A DNA stretch of 64,000 nucleotides, from assembly GCF_904846215.1 (NCBI RefSeq), contig NZ_CAJGZK010000005.1:117825-181824 (forward strand), in the 5' to 3' direction. The notes under the pieces were generated by a model, which was not told the DNA's origin, ran no database searches, and saw nothing but the letters and a program-made list of their open reading frames with translations. Below are positions 51,686-61,172 of this stretch, in pieces. Position 1 is the first letter of the stretch; each line of letters starts with the position of its first letter. The position numbers were made by a program, and so were the translations under genes. Source of the DNA: Psychrobacter glacincola (GTDB lineage Bacteria; Pseudomonadota; Gammaproteobacteria; Pseudomonadales; Moraxellaceae).

Positions 51686-53008
51686 CTAAGTATTAGCCGC
51701 TGTTAGATTGTTTATCTCATCCATAACCCATCCGATCTCTAAACAAGCGGGGTGTAGTTTGGCGGAACGTTTGCCGTTCTCGTATTCAAGTATAACTCGG
51801 TTAAGCAGTAATTGATTTGTTCTCTCATCGTCTGGATTAACTAACTCGGTTCTATAGACTCTTTCTAAAATGGGAATATCGCTTGGTTTCAACAATCTAT
51901 CGTATTCTCTAGTCAATCTAGAGACTGCATATTTTACTTCTTTAGCAGATACTTGAGTTTCGTCAGTATCACAAGACAATCTAATAAGACGCATCAAATC
52001 ACGTACTACACCACCAGAACTTTCAATCAACATATCAACAAGCGTAGGGTCAGAAAATACCGCTTCTATATCAACACGTTTTTGTACCAAATCTTTAAGA
52101 GTAGATTTACCAGCATTATTTAGCCTTACCATTGGTAAAATGTAGACGTTTTCATAGTCGTTTTGCAGATTACTAATAAAGAACAAGCTTATTGGGGTGG
52201 TGTAGACCACATGAGATTGTAGTGATAACAATTGCTCAGCATGTTGAACAAAAAGCTGAGTATGACTATCTGACTGATTATTCATTAACGAAAAGGTTCG
52301 ATAGTGCATTTTTTCGAGACCATCGACAATAATAACTATGTCTTTATAGTTATTCTTCTGAATAGCAATACGGACACTAATTAAGAATTGATTTATCTTT
52401 CTAATAAAGTCTGATGCTTTCTTTTCAATATTTTCACGTATTATGTGGCGTTGGCTTTGACTATGCTTAATGTCTCCAGTCAAATTACCGAATAGCTTCA
52501 ATATAGAAGGTATGCCTACATTAACTTCTATACCTGCACTAGCTTTACCGTCTATTTGCTTCTCTACAGTCGATTCTGCATATGCTTCTTGAGTGACCCA
52601 GTTATGGATTTCTTTTATAGCGTCATTATCAATGTTGATATTACTTTCTTGCAAAGATTTGCTAGTTGCATCAACCATTGCTAGAAAAATATCAATATAG
52701 CTAATATCTGCCAAATCTAAAGCGTCGCCTACATCGAAATAAACACATAAATATTGGTCTTGTTCTAATCTTTGCTTAAGTCTAAATAGTTCAGTTGTCT
52801 TGCCTGATCCTCGGTGTCCACTTATTAAATAAGTACAGGTATTATCGTCTGAGCGCTCAATACTACGACGAATCGTGCTAATAATCTTTATGTTCTCTCC
52901 TCTTACTTCTGACAAATCTATATAACGATTATCATTAGCAGGAAGAGCGTAATCAGGATTACATTGCTTGTATGCATCAACGACATTGGTTGCTGGCGAG
53001 ATAGTCAT
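51686..53008 (-). CDS. P-loop (AAA/STAND-like) ATPase
   Basis: 440 residues, first gene of the unit, 42 nt before the TPR gene. Walker A is GHRGSGKT (64-71), Walker B IVIIVDGLEK (224-233) with an Asp and a Glu, then a sensor-like strand VVYTTPI (267-273). A helix-rich region with GGVVRDLMRLIRLS (332-345) and a probable winged helix (ILEYENGKRSAKLHPACLEI) end the protein. No transmembrane or nuclease domain is visible. The fold is like Cdc6/STAND regulators that switch by nucleotide binding. AGG lies 7 nt before the ATG. Specific role unknown. Confidence 0.8.
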   Translation of the reverse strand: MTISPATNVVDAYKQCNPDYALPANDNRYIDLSEVRGENIKIISTIRRSIERSDDNTCTYLISGHRGSGKTTELFRLKQRLEQDQYLCVYFDVGDALDLADISYIDIFLAMVDATSKSLQESNINIDNDAIKEIHNWVTQEAYAESTVEKQIDGKASAGIEVNVGIPSILKLFGNLTGDIKHSQSQRHIIRENIEKKASDFIRKINQFLISVRIAIQKNNYKDIVIIVDGLEKMHYRTFSLMNNQSDSHTQLFVQHAEQLLSLQSHVVYTTPISLFFISNLQNDYENVYILPMVRLNNAGKSTLKDLVQKRVDIEAVFSDPTLVDMLIESSGGVVRDLMRLIRLSCDTDETQVSAKEVKYAVSRLTREYDRLLKPSDIPILERVYRTELVNPDDERTNQLLLNRVILEYENGKRSAKLHPACLEIGWVMDEINNLTAANT

Positions 53009-53102
53009 AGAATACCTATATAGTTATCGATTTAATCTAATTGCTTATTTTTTTAGTATACCTCTTTTAGAGAGAGGCTTGGAGTAATCCAGATAGCCGT
53101 TA

Positions 53103-53912
53103 CTAAGCCACCGCATCACGCCTAAACACCCACGTCTTATCATCAGAGGCATCCGCACAATAATGATATCCCGCCAAATCAAACTGTTTTAATTGCTCAG
53201 CATTGGTCAATTTATTATCAGCGGCATATTTCACCATCAGTCCGCGCGCTTTTTTGGCATAGAAGCTAATGACTTTATATTGACCATTTTTTTCATCTTC
53301 AAATCGTGGCGTGATAATCTCCGCATTCAAGGCCTTCTTCTTTATCGCTTTAAAATATTCATTAGAAGCTAAATTAACCAAGACCTTGTCATCGCTATCA
53401 GCCGTGCGCTTATTAATAATCTTAGTGACGTCCTCGCCCCAAAACTCGTATAAATTACCACCGCGCGCATTTTTCAGCTTGGTGCCCATCTCTAGGCGAT
53501 ACGGTTGGATTAAATCTAACGGTTTTAGCACGCCATAAAGCCCGGACAAGATACCCAGATGTTCATTGACGTAAATAGCCGTATCTTTATCCATATGATA
53601 CATATCAAGACCCGTATAAACATCGCCATCGAACAAATAACCAGCAGGCTTAGCCGCATTACCAGAAGCCTCATCAGTAAATGGCTGCTCTGTACTCCAG
53701 TGCCAATCTTGATTACGTTTAGCATTCAGCTGCGACAAATCATCAGAGATGCTCATCAGCTCTTGTAAGTCAATCGGTTCTTTCGACTTCAATATTTTCA
53801 TCAGCGCCTGTGAGTGTTCAATCAGCTCAGGTTGACTATAGTAATTGCCAAGATTCACAGGGATGGCGTCTGTCTCATTTAGAGATTTGGCAGGAGAGAG
53901 TAAAAAATACAT
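53103..53912 (-). CDS. yaaA: Peroxide stress protein YaaA
   Basis: YaaA (DUF328) lowers free iron and protects DNA from H2O2 in E. coli. It is 269 residues (E. coli 258). It begins MYFLLSPAKSLNE; GLYGVLKPLDLIQPYRLEMG and NLASNEYFKAI are the family signatures, as is ITPRFEDEKNGQYKVISFYA near the end. It is on the same strand as the ATPase/TPR pair, 94 nt upstream of it, and could be co-transcribed. Confidence 0.93.
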   Translation of the reverse strand: MYFLLSPAKSLNETDAIPVNLGNYYSQPELIEHSQALMKILKSKEPIDLQELMSISDDLSQLNAKRNQDWHWSTEQPFTDEASGNAAKPAGYLFDGDVYTGLDMYHMDKDTAIYVNEHLGILSGLYGVLKPLDLIQPYRLEMGTKLKNARGGNLYEFWGEDVTKIINKRTADSDDKVLVNLASNEYFKAIKKKALNAEIITPRFEDEKNGQYKVISFYAKKARGLMVKYAADNKLTNAEQLKQFDLAGYHYCADASDDKTWVFRRDAVA

Positions 53913-54164
53913 GGTTATTCCTTATTATAATGAGTCGGCGAACACGCCATTAACGTGTCAAGCTTTCTCATTATACGATACCTACAGGTTTAACTTGACT
54001 TACTCGTGGCTGTTTTGTACTTTTAAGCCTCATCATGGACACCTGTCAAATATTATAGTAACTGTGATGACCTTTGTAAGCTAATGGCCAAAGGCCTTTA
54101 AGCGCTTCAGGGGAAAATAAATTTTTTTAACACAACAATAAAAGTTATAATCATATTATAAATA

Positions 54165-54213
54165 GCTAACTTTTATTTTACTTGCGGGTCATCATTAAAC
54201 GATGAAAGTTAGC
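54165..54213 (+). repeat. Inverted repeat in the pnt leader
   Basis: GCTAACTTT (54165-54173) pairs with AAAGTTAGC (54205-54213); an inner CATC/GATG pair tightens it. Possibly an operator or RNA structure. Confidence 0.45.
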
Positions 54214-54277
54214 AGACGATATATCTATAATAAAACGGCATGATGGCAAATCAGCTATCATTTATTAAATTGATAAT

Positions 54278-54321
54278 CTTTGGTCCTAATTTTTAAACCA
54301 ACAGCGACCAAAGGTTTTTTT
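54278..54321 (+). terminator. Terminator-like hairpin before pntAA (possible attenuator)
   Basis: CTTTGGTC and GACCAAAG form an 8-bp stem with a 20-nt loop, followed by GG and T7. It ends 66 nt before the pntAA ATG, oriented to stop transcripts entering the operon. Confidence 0.6.
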
Positions 54322-54387
54322 GTCCCCTGTGCTTTTTAAATGTGCGTTGAGGGTATTAAGAGTAGTCATTAGACGTAAGGAGACGGT

Positions 54388-55545
54388 ATGAAGATCGGTG
54401 TCATTAGTGCATATAGCGAAAGCGAGAGTCGAGTAGCACTAACCCCAGACGCGGTAAAAAAATTAAGCAAACTTGGGTTTGAAGTCGTGATACAGTCAGG
54501 TGCAGGTCAAGCAGCGTATTACGCTGATGAGATGTATCAGGCTGCAGGTGCCGACATTGCCAGTAGCAGCACCGAGGTCGTCACCCAATCTCAGATTATT
54601 ACTACCGTCAATGACTTACCGACTGAAGCTATTAATGGCTTATCGTCTGGTCAGATCGTCATTGGCATGCTCGACCCGTATCGCAATACTCAGTTGGATA
54701 CTTATGCGGCCAAAGGTGCTACCGCCTTTGCCATGGAGCTATTACCACGCACATTGTCGCGCGCACAGAATATGGACGTTTTGTCCTCACAAGCCAATCT
54801 TGCAGGCTACAAAGCGGTGTTGCTTGCTGCCAATGAATACTCGCGTCCGTTCCCGATGTTTATGACCTCAGCGGGTACAGTTAAACCTGCCAAAGTGGTT
54901 ATCTTAGGCGTCGGTGTTGCAGGTTTGCAGGCTATTGCGACAGCCAAGCGTTTGGGCGCCGTCGTTGAAGCCAGTGATTTGCGTCCGACAGCTCGCGAGC
55001 AAGTAGAGTCATTAGGTGGTAAATGGCTTGATGTGCCGATGAGTGCAGAGGAGGCTGAAACAGCTAAATCTACAGGCGGCTATGCGTGGACACCATCTGA
55101 GCAATATATCAAAGACCAAGCTGCTGTCGTTGACAAAGCTTTGAGTAATGCGGACATCGTCATTACGACTGCACAGATTCCTGGTCGTAACGCACCGCGT
55201 TTGGTACACCAATCAACCCTTGCCAAAATGAAAGCAGGTTCAGTATTAATCGATATGGCTGCTGGTACTGGCGGTAACGTCGAGGGCAGTGTCCCTGATG
55301 AAACCATTATGACTGCTAATGGCGTACGTATCGTCGGTGCAGCCAACATTCCATCGCAGCTAGCGGCGCAGTCTTCAGACTTATATGCCAATAATCTTGT
55401 TAATTTTATTACTACCTTGATTGCTCCTGCCACGACCGACGACGCTTCAGCAAACACACTGGCACTCAACATAGACATGGAAGATGAGATTCAAGGCGCA
55501 TTAGCCGTGACACATGAGAATCAAGTACGTCTCGCTAAATGCTAA
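54388..55545 (+). CDS. pntAA: NAD(P) transhydrogenase alpha subunit, soluble NAD domain
   Basis: Domain I of proton-translocating transhydrogenase, which uses the proton gradient to make NADPH. It is 385 residues. The NAD site VVILGVGVAGLQAIATAKRL, EASDLRPTAREQVESLGGKW and IDMAAGTGGNVEGSVPDE are clear. The alpha subunit is split into two genes here, unlike E. coli pntA. AAGGAGACG precedes the ATG. The stop lies within a triple GCTAAAT repeat (55534-55554). Confidence 0.95.
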   Translation: MKIGVISAYSESESRVALTPDAVKKLSKLGFEVVIQSGAGQAAYYADEMYQAAGADIASSSTEVVTQSQIITTVNDLPTEAINGLSSGQIVIGMLDPYRNTQLDTYAAKGATAFAMELLPRTLSRAQNMDVLSSQANLAGYKAVLLAANEYSRPFPMFMTSAGTVKPAKVVILGVGVAGLQAIATAKRLGAVVEASDLRPTAREQVESLGGKWLDVPMSAEEAETAKSTGGYAWTPSEQYIKDQAAVVDKALSNADIVITTAQIPGRNAPRLVHQSTLAKMKAGSVLIDMAAGTGGNVEGSVPDETIMTANGVRIVGAANIPSQLAAQSSDLYANNLVNFITTLIAPATTDDASANTLALNIDMEDEIQGALAVTHENQVRLAKC

Positions 55546-55554
55546 ATGCTAAAT
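55534..55554 (+). repeat. Triple 7-bp tandem repeat at the pntAA stop
   Basis: Three copies of GCTAAAT, followed by GCTAGG. The pntAA stop TAA is in the second copy, so a change in copy number would alter the last few residues. Confidence 0.8.
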
Positions 55555-55618
55555 GCTAGGTCTTGATATTTTCATTATCGTACATTTGCTAGACACGAAT
55601 AAATTTTAGGAGTATAAG

Positions 55619-55996
55619 ATGATTGCCACTATTCTAGCGGCAGCGCCAGCCGGTGCGGCCATGAGTAGCACGCCATTCGTAGCGATTTTTACCGTATTTG
55701 TGCTTGCTATTTTTGTCGGATATTACGTCGTTTGGGGCGTTACGCCTGCATTGCATACACCATTGATGGCGGTAACCAATGCTTTATCAAGTATTGTTAT
55801 CGTCGGTGCGATGCTACAGACCGTTACCATTGATGGGTCGATATTCACGCCAACCAGTTTGCTTGGGGCTTTTGCGGTATTTTTAGCCAGTATCAATATT
55901 TTTGGTGGTTTTGCTGTGACTGAGCGTATGCTATCGATGTTTAAGCCAAAAGTGAAAAAAGAAGTAGTGACAACGAATACTGGGGGTGACGCATGA
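55619..55996 (+). CDS. pntAB: NAD(P) transhydrogenase alpha subunit, membrane part
   Basis: 125 residues with three to four hydrophobic helices (FVAIFTVFVLAIFVGYYVVW; PLMAVTNALSSIVIVGAML; then LLGAFAVFLASINIFGGFAV). The helix ending with TNALSSIVIVGA is the proton-channel part of the alpha subunit. The C-terminus is basic (FKPKVKKE). TTAGGAG precedes the ATG; the stop overlaps the pntB start (ATGA). Confidence 0.93.
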   Translation: MIATILAAAPAGAAMSSTPFVAIFTVFVLAIFVGYYVVWGVTPALHTPLMAVTNALSSIVIVGAMLQTVTIDGSIFTPTSLLGAFAVFLASINIFGGFAVTERMLSMFKPKVKKEVVTTNTGGDA

Positions 55997-57393
55997 GTGA
56001 CTTATCAAATATGATTGCGGCCAATGCGGATTGGTTTTATCTCATCGGTGCCATTCTTTTTGTTTTGACGTTACGTGGTCTCTCTAGCCCAAAAACGGCG
56101 ATTCGTGGTAATCGATTTGGCATGGTTGCCATGGCGATTGCTGTTGTGACGACGTTCTTCTTAGCAGAAGGCCCCGTACTTTGGTTAATTATCGGTGCGA
56201 TGGTGTTAGGTGCTATTGTCGGGATGTGGAAAGCGAAGACGGTGGCGATGACTCAAATGCCAGAAACGGTTGCCTTGATGCATTCGTTTGTTGGTTTGGC
56301 AGCGGTTGCTATTGCGTTAGCAACGGTATTGCATACTGAACAACAGCATGGTGCGGTTGCTCGTGTTGAATTGTTTATCGGTTGCTTTATCGGTGCGATT
56401 ACTTTTTCAGCGTCTGTCTTTGCCTTTGGCAAGTTGGCAGCTAAAAGCTGGGCGAAAACCTTGGTTGGCGGCTGGGTAAAACCAGTACAAGCACTACTAT
56501 TTATAGCGATGATTGCTTTTGGTGGCGTGTACTTCGTCACAGATTCATTACCAGCTTTCTATGCTATGGCAGTGATTGCGGTCATCTTTGGTTGGATGTG
56601 GATTGCCCCAATTGGCGGCGGTGATATGCCAGTGGTCGTGTCTCTACTGAATTCATTTTCAGGTTGGGCGGCAGCAGGTATTGGTTTTACCCTTGGCAAC
56701 TCGATGCTGATTATCGCAGGTTCGCTCGTCGGTTCATCAGGTGCGATTCTATCTTATATCATGTGTAAAGCCATGAACCGCTCATTACTTAATGTGCTAT
56801 TTGGCGGGATGGGTACGTCAGCAGTCGCGGCAGGCGGCGATGATGGCGCGCCGAAAAACTACAAAGCAGGTTCTGCAGAAGATGCAGGCTTCCTTATGGC
56901 AAATGCCAGTAGTGTGGTGATTGTTCCAGGTTACGGCATGGCGCAAGGTCGCGCACAAAATGCGGTCAAAGAGCTGTATGAGCTGTTAAAAGAAGAAGGC
57001 GTCAACGTGCGCTTTGCGATTCATCCGGTTGCTGGTCGTATGCCAGGACATATGAACGTGCTATTGGCGGAAGCCGATGTCCCTTATGATGACATTCTTG
57101 AGATGGATGAGATTAACTCAGACTTTGCGAGTACCGATGTGGTGTTGGTTATCGGTGCAAATGACGTTGTTAATCCGTCTGCGAAAGACGATCCTACTTC
57201 ACCAATCTTTGGTATGCCGATTCTAGAAGTGACTAAAGCCCAAACGATTATGGTTATCAAGCGTTCGATGAGTACCGGTTATGCAGGTCTAGATAACAGC
57301 TTATTCTATATGGACAAGACCATGATGATCTTTGGTGATGCCAAGAAAATGGTCGAAGAGATGGTACGTAGTATCAATGGCGCTGGTCATTAA
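55993..57393 (+). CDS. pntB: NAD(P) transhydrogenase beta subunit
   Basis: 466 residues (E. coli 462). About nine hydrophobic segments in the first 270 residues are followed by the NADP domain with VVIVPGYGMAQGRAQNAVKE, HPVAGRMPGHMNVLLAEADV and GANDVVNPSAKDDPTSPI. It completes the three-gene pnt operon and is coupled to pntAB. Confidence 0.96.
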   Translation: MSDLSNMIAANADWFYLIGAILFVLTLRGLSSPKTAIRGNRFGMVAMAIAVVTTFFLAEGPVLWLIIGAMVLGAIVGMWKAKTVAMTQMPETVALMHSFVGLAAVAIALATVLHTEQQHGAVARVELFIGCFIGAITFSASVFAFGKLAAKSWAKTLVGGWVKPVQALLFIAMIAFGGVYFVTDSLPAFYAMAVIAVIFGWMWIAPIGGGDMPVVVSLLNSFSGWAAAGIGFTLGNSMLIIAGSLVGSSGAILSYIMCKAMNRSLLNVLFGGMGTSAVAAGGDDGAPKNYKAGSAEDAGFLMANASSVVIVPGYGMAQGRAQNAVKELYELLKEEGVNVRFAIHPVAGRMPGHMNVLLAEADVPYDDILEMDEINSDFASTDVVLVIGANDVVNPSAKDDPTSPIFGMPILEVTKAQTIMVIKRSMSTGYAGLDNSLFYMDKTMMIFGDAKKMVEEMVRSINGAGH

Positions 57394-57415
57394 TTTTTAA
57401 GTAGAAGCTTGCACA

Positions 57416-57443
57416 TAAAAAAGTCACTGCGGTGGCTTTTTTT
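57416..57443 (+). terminator. pnt operon terminator
   Basis: AAAAAAGTCAC and GTGGCTTTTTTT pair around a short loop, right after pntB. Confidence 0.75.
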
Positions 57444-57510
57444 GCGTTAAGGTATGCCGCATTTATATGCAATCATGATTGATACAAAATAACAGTTAAG
57501 AGATTTACTT

Positions 57511-58074
57511 ATGAATATGTTAATACGTTTTTTTATTATGGTCAGCCTACTCAAACAACAACTTAAGAAGCAATCAACGAGTGAGCGCCTAAGTGTCGAG
57601 ACATTAACAGCGCCGATTGTACGTCATTATCGTGTATTACCGCATGATATGGGCTTTCGCGATCATTTGCCAAACTATCGTTACTTGTCTTTTATTGAGC
57701 TAAACATCACCAACTGGCTCATGGCATGCTGTCATCAGAAAGGCATTAAAGATCTAGGCTGGATTATCGCTATGCAGGAGATGATCTATCTTAAAGAGAT
57801 TAAGTTCTTAGATAAAATGACAGTGAATAGTAAGGTTGTTGGCTGGGATAAAAAGTACGTCTACTTTGATCATCATTTTTTTGTCAAAAATCAATTGATG
57901 GGCGTTGGTATGACCAAGTTTGTTTTAATGGATAACAAAGGTAAATGCACGCCTGAGATATTAGATATGCTAGGCGAGCAGATGACGGATGTCATTAGCA
58001 CTTGGAATAAACACCAAGTAGCGGTTAAGTCGGCTGACTCTAGTAAGGCCAATAAATCACCAGCGACTGCATAA
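57511..58074 (+). CDS. Hotdog-fold thioesterase-like protein
   Basis: 187 residues, 4HBT_2/THEM6-like acyl-CoA thioesterase fold. The segments YRVLPHDMGFRDHLPNYRYL, FIELNITNWLMACCHQKG, IIAMQEMIYLKEIKFLDKM and HHFFVKNQLMGVGMTKFVLM follow the hotdog order. The N-terminus MNMLIRFFIMVSLLKQQLKK could be a short membrane anchor. The Asp/Glu pair of a classical active site is not certain, so the substrate is unknown. Confidence 0.75.
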   Translation: MNMLIRFFIMVSLLKQQLKKQSTSERLSVETLTAPIVRHYRVLPHDMGFRDHLPNYRYLSFIELNITNWLMACCHQKGIKDLGWIIAMQEMIYLKEIKFLDKMTVNSKVVGWDKKYVYFDHHFFVKNQLMGVGMTKFVLMDNKGKCTPEILDMLGEQMTDVISTWNKHQVAVKSADSSKANKSPATA

Positions 58075-58197
58075 CGAACTTAGCTATAATCATTTGATAA
58101 ATTTTGGTAGGATAGTGCTTATGTATATAGCACCTATATATTGGAAAATTTGTTCAAAAAATATGTTATAAAAAAGATGAAAAAATAAGGAGCCGCT

Positions 58198-58407
58198 ATG
58201 ACCCCGCAGAAGTTAAAATGGACAGACAGTCTAGATATCGCCATCGAGCTTTATGAAAAATTCCCAGAGACGGATCCGCAGTATATCCGCTTTACCGATT
58301 TGCATCGCTGGGTGACTGAGCTTGAAGGCTTTGACGATGATCCACAAAGGTCTAATGAAGGTATTTTAGAAGCGATTCAGATGAATTGGATCGATGAAGC
58401 GGACTAG
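58198..58407 (+). CDS. iscX: Fe-S cluster assembly protein IscX
   Basis: 69 residues (E. coli 66). IscX binds IscS and iron and tunes Fe-S assembly. [34 protein letters not shown] and the acidic ending [15 protein letters not shown] match throughout. AAGGAGC precedes the ATG. Here it is away from the isc operon, a detached position seen in other genomes too. Confidence 0.93.
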   Translation: MTPQKLKWTDSLDIAIELYEKFPETDPQYIRFTDLHRWVTELEGFDDDPQRSNEGILEAIQMNWIDEAD

Positions 58408-58487
58408 ATTGACCTTTTTACTACTTTTTAATGACAAACATAGCCTTAATAAACATAATTTCAAATGAAAACAGGACAGACCGTCTC

Positions 58488-59012
58488 ATGACTGCACCAA
58501 TCCAAGAGCTAACCGATGTACAAATTTGCACAGGCATCAGCGTACGCACCACCAATACCGATGAAATCAGCCATGAAACGGCAAAGTTAGGCAAGCTATG
58601 GCAAAGTTTTTACAAAAATCACGTGAGCCAACTTGAAAAGGGTGAGGATATCTACGGTATTTATCATAACTATGAGAGTGATGATGTCGGCGCTTTTGAT
58701 GTGGTAGCCAGTTGGAAGGTGAACAGTCAACAAGAACAGTCAGAAAATCATGATACGGCTAATACTGTCAAAGCTACTAAGAATAAAAATGTAAGCAACC
58801 TAACCACGGTTAGCATCCCTGCAGGAAAATACATGGTATTTTCTGAATACGGTAACATGCCTAATACCGTGATGAATGCGTGGGAGAAGGCATGGACGTA
58901 TTTTAATGATCCAAGTTGTGAGCACACGCGACTTTATGATGTCGATTTTGAGCGTTATGTCGATGGCAATCTAGAATTCGGTCAAGTGGATCTCTATATT
59001 GGTATTGAGTAA
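58488..59012 (+). CDS. GyrI-like / AraC effector-binding domain protein
   Basis: 174 residues from ATG 58488 (AGGA at 58473-58476); an upstream ATG 58431 has no ribosome binding site. The domain pattern QICTGISVRTTN, KLGKLWQSFYKN, DIYGIYHNYESDD, SIPAGKYMVFSEYGNMPNTV and AWTYFNDPS fits stand-alone GyrI-like ligand-binding proteins (often predicted to bind small molecules). No DNA-binding domain. A Ser/Asn/Thr-rich insert near residue 85-110 is not conserved. Confidence 0.78.
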   Translation: MTAPIQELTDVQICTGISVRTTNTDEISHETAKLGKLWQSFYKNHVSQLEKGEDIYGIYHNYESDDVGAFDVVASWKVNSQQEQSENHDTANTVKATKNKNVSNLTTVSIPAGKYMVFSEYGNMPNTVMNAWEKAWTYFNDPSCEHTRLYDVDFERYVDGNLEFGQVDLYIGIE

Positions 59013-59080
59013 AAAGGCTAAGGCTTTACAGGTCTGACTGATAAACTATATTATGTACTAAGTGATTCACTACCTATATT

Positions 59081-59117
59081 AAAAAAGCGCCAACTCTAAA
59101 AGAGATGGCGCTTTTTG
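59081..59117. terminator. Bidirectional terminator, GyrI-like gene/dapE
   Basis: AAAAAGCGCCA and TGGCGCTTTTT with an inner ACTCT/AGAG(A) pairing, between convergent genes. Confidence 0.85.
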
Positions 59118-59133
59118 TTTTTACTAATGCTGA

Positions 59134-60342
59134 TTAATCTAATAGCAAATTCTCTAAAATCCCTTCATAAATCTGTGCCAATTTCCCTAAGTCGTCTACT
59201 TCTACTTTTTCATCGACCTGATGAATAGTGGCGTTACGCACGCCAAGTTCGACCACTTGCGCACCGGTTGGCGCGATAAAGCGCCCATCTGATGTGCCGC
59301 CAGAAGTTGATAATGTCGTATCGGTTCCAGTCACAGACTTAATTGCTTGCTGGCATGCTGAGACCAATTTACCTTCAGGCGTCAAAAAAGGCTGACCAGA
59401 TAATTTCCAATGAATAGCATAACTGGCCTTGCTGTCTTTGAAGTATTTATCAAAGATAGCATGTGTTTTCGCTTTTAGCTCATCTTCAGTCGTTTCTGTC
59501 GAAAAGCGGAAGTTAAATACAGCCTCTAAGGTTTCAGGAATGACATTGGTCGCGCCTGTGCCACTATTGATATTAGATATTTGTAGTGAAGTTGCAGGGA
59601 AGTAATCATTGCCATTATCCCAAGTAGCATTGGTCAATTCTGCGAGCGCTGACAGAGCGGCATGAATAGGATTTGAGGCAAGGTGCGGATAGGCGACATG
59701 ACCTTGCTTACCAGTGACAGTTAGCACCGCACCCAATGAGCCACGACGACCGTTTTTGATAATATCGCCAAGCGTATCCGTGCTTGATGGTTCACCTACT
59801 AAGCAATAAGTAATTTTTTCTTGTCGTGCTTCCAAGGTTTCTATGACTTTGACTGTGCCATTAATAGAGGGTCCTTCTTCATCTGAGGTGATTAAAAAGG
59901 CAATTGAGCCATTGTGCTCAGGGTGATTCGCCACAAAGCGCTCAGCAGCGACGGTAAAAGCGGCAATGCCAGTTTTCATATCAGCCGCACCGCGCGCCCA
60001 TAAATAGCCATCTGCAATGGTTGGGGTAAATGGCGGATAAGTCCAGTTTTTTTCATCGCCTGTTGGGACGACGTCAGTATGACCTGCAAAGCAAATGACC
60101 GGATTGGTGGTACCACGGCGCGCCCATAAATTTTTAACCTCAGCATGTTCGCCTTTTGCTTGTCTATCACTGTAATACATAAACTCACAGTCAAAGCCGG
60201 CTTGCGTCAGCCGCTCAGATAAGATGTCTTGGCAGCCATCATCATCTGGGGTGACAGAAGGACGTTCAAGTAAGGCAATACTTAAGTCCAAGGTTTGTTG
60301 TTGATGGGTTTGAGAAGTTAGGTTTTTATCAAAATCTGACAT
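59134..60342 (-). CDS. dapE: Succinyl-diaminopimelate desuccinylase
   Basis: Di-zinc peptidase-family enzyme that makes LL-diaminopimelate for lysine and peptidoglycan. It is 402 residues (E. coli 375), with a polar extension of about 17 at the start. The first zinc ligands lie in [18 protein letters not shown], the catalytic Glu in [15 protein letters not shown], and the substrate site in [18 protein letters not shown]. Single gene on the minus strand, its 3' end facing the GyrI-like gene. Confidence 0.96.
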   Translation of the reverse strand: MSDFDKNLTSQTHQQQTLDLSIALLERPSVTPDDDGCQDILSERLTQAGFDCEFMYYSDRQAKGEHAEVKNLWARRGTTNPVICFAGHTDVVPTGDEKNWTYPPFTPTIADGYLWARGAADMKTGIAAFTVAAERFVANHPEHNGSIAFLITSDEEGPSINGTVKVIETLEARQEKITYCLVGEPSSTDTLGDIIKNGRRGSLGAVLTVTGKQGHVAYPHLASNPIHAALSALAELTNATWDNGNDYFPATSLQISNINSGTGATNVIPETLEAVFNFRFSTETTEDELKAKTHAIFDKYFKDSKASYAIHWKLSGQPFLTPEGKLVSACQQAIKSVTGTDTTLSTSGGTSDGRFIAPTGAQVVELGVRNATIHQVDEKVEVDDLGKLAQIYEGILENLLLD

Positions 60343-60410
60343 GAGAAGCCTTTTTTATTATAGAAGGATGGATGTAGCTGGTAAGAGAGTCTTTATGAAT
60401 ATTACAGTAC

Positions 60411-61172
60411 TTAAATAACGTCTTCAATAAAAGGCACTAAGCCATCACGGCGCATCCAAGTCGCGATAGAATAACGCTGACGATTCGCGATTTGCACTTG
60501 ATGTTGTAAGTCACTATCGAATATTACCAGCCTATTGGCGACAGGCATTACATTATGATGGATACCATGTTTATCGACGATTTCTAAGGCACCGCTGTCA
60601 CTAGTAGTCCAGTCATCATTAAGATAAAACACTGCCGAGATAACGCGTTCATTACGCCCAGTTGGATTGTCACTATGCCATTGGTAGCCAAAACCTACTG
60701 GATAACAGGCGTAATGCGCCTCGCTATGACGAATACCAGCGTACAAGCTTTGATTGAATAAAGCAGCAAGCGCATTGATACTTTGCAGGTAGTAAAACCC
60801 CGCAAAAAAATCTTTGGTAATCCAGCGTATTTTATCACCGCGAATATCACTGGTACGAATACCCGCTGTTAGCTGAGCATCACGATAGTCAATAAAGCCA
60901 CTTTCCGCTTGCAGTGCTAATAATGCTTTTTGTTCAAAGACATCGTCAATAATGAGCCAACCATCATCAACAAACGTATCCAACTGTTTATCTGTCAGCT
61001 TGTGTTCCCAATTAACCTCAAAATCAGAGGATTGTAATAGATGTTGGGTTGGCAGCGGCTGATTATTATCATAGTTAGTAGGATATACAGATAACAGTGG
61101 CGGATTATCCTTGCCTATTGGATTATCAACCACCAACGTTGTCACATCAAGATTGCTAATAATCTTCGTCAT
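60411..61172 (-). CDS. 2OG-Fe(II) oxygenase (EGLN/SM-20-like)
   Basis: 253 residues. After about 55 unassigned residues comes an oxygenase core with iron ligands His166 and Asp168 (YQWHSDNPTG) and His224 (DLQHQVQI), and Arg233 for 2-oxoglutarate (RQRYSIATW). GFYYLQSINALAALF and RVISAVFYLNDDW are typical of the prolyl-hydroxylase-like EGLN branch. Substrate unknown. It lies 68 nt upstream of dapE on the same strand. Confidence 0.85.
   Translation of the reverse strand: MTKIISNLDVTTLVVDNPIGKDNPPLLSVYPTNYDNNQPLPTQHLLQSSDFEVNWEHKLTDKQLDTFVDDGWLIIDDVFEQKALLALQAESGFIDYRDAQLTAGIRTSDIRGDKIRWITKDFFAGFYYLQSINALAALFNQSLYAGIRHSEAHYACYPVGFGYQWHSDNPTGRNERVISAVFYLNDDWTTSDSGALEIVDKHGIHHNVMPVANRLVIFDSDLQHQVQIANRQRYSIATWMRRDGLVPFIEDVI

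Larger units (their letters stand above)
53913..54387. other. Divergent region yaaA/pntAA
   Basis: 475 nt. It contains an inverted repeat (54165-54213) and a terminator-like hairpin (54278-54321) in the pnt leader. No coding frame is credible; a 79-codon frame at its left end overlaps yaaA antisense. Confidence 0.5.

Noticed and set aside
53845..54084. 79-codon frame antisense to the start of yaaA
   Set aside because: Overlaps yaaA on the other strand, with no ribosome binding site and no protein-like composition.
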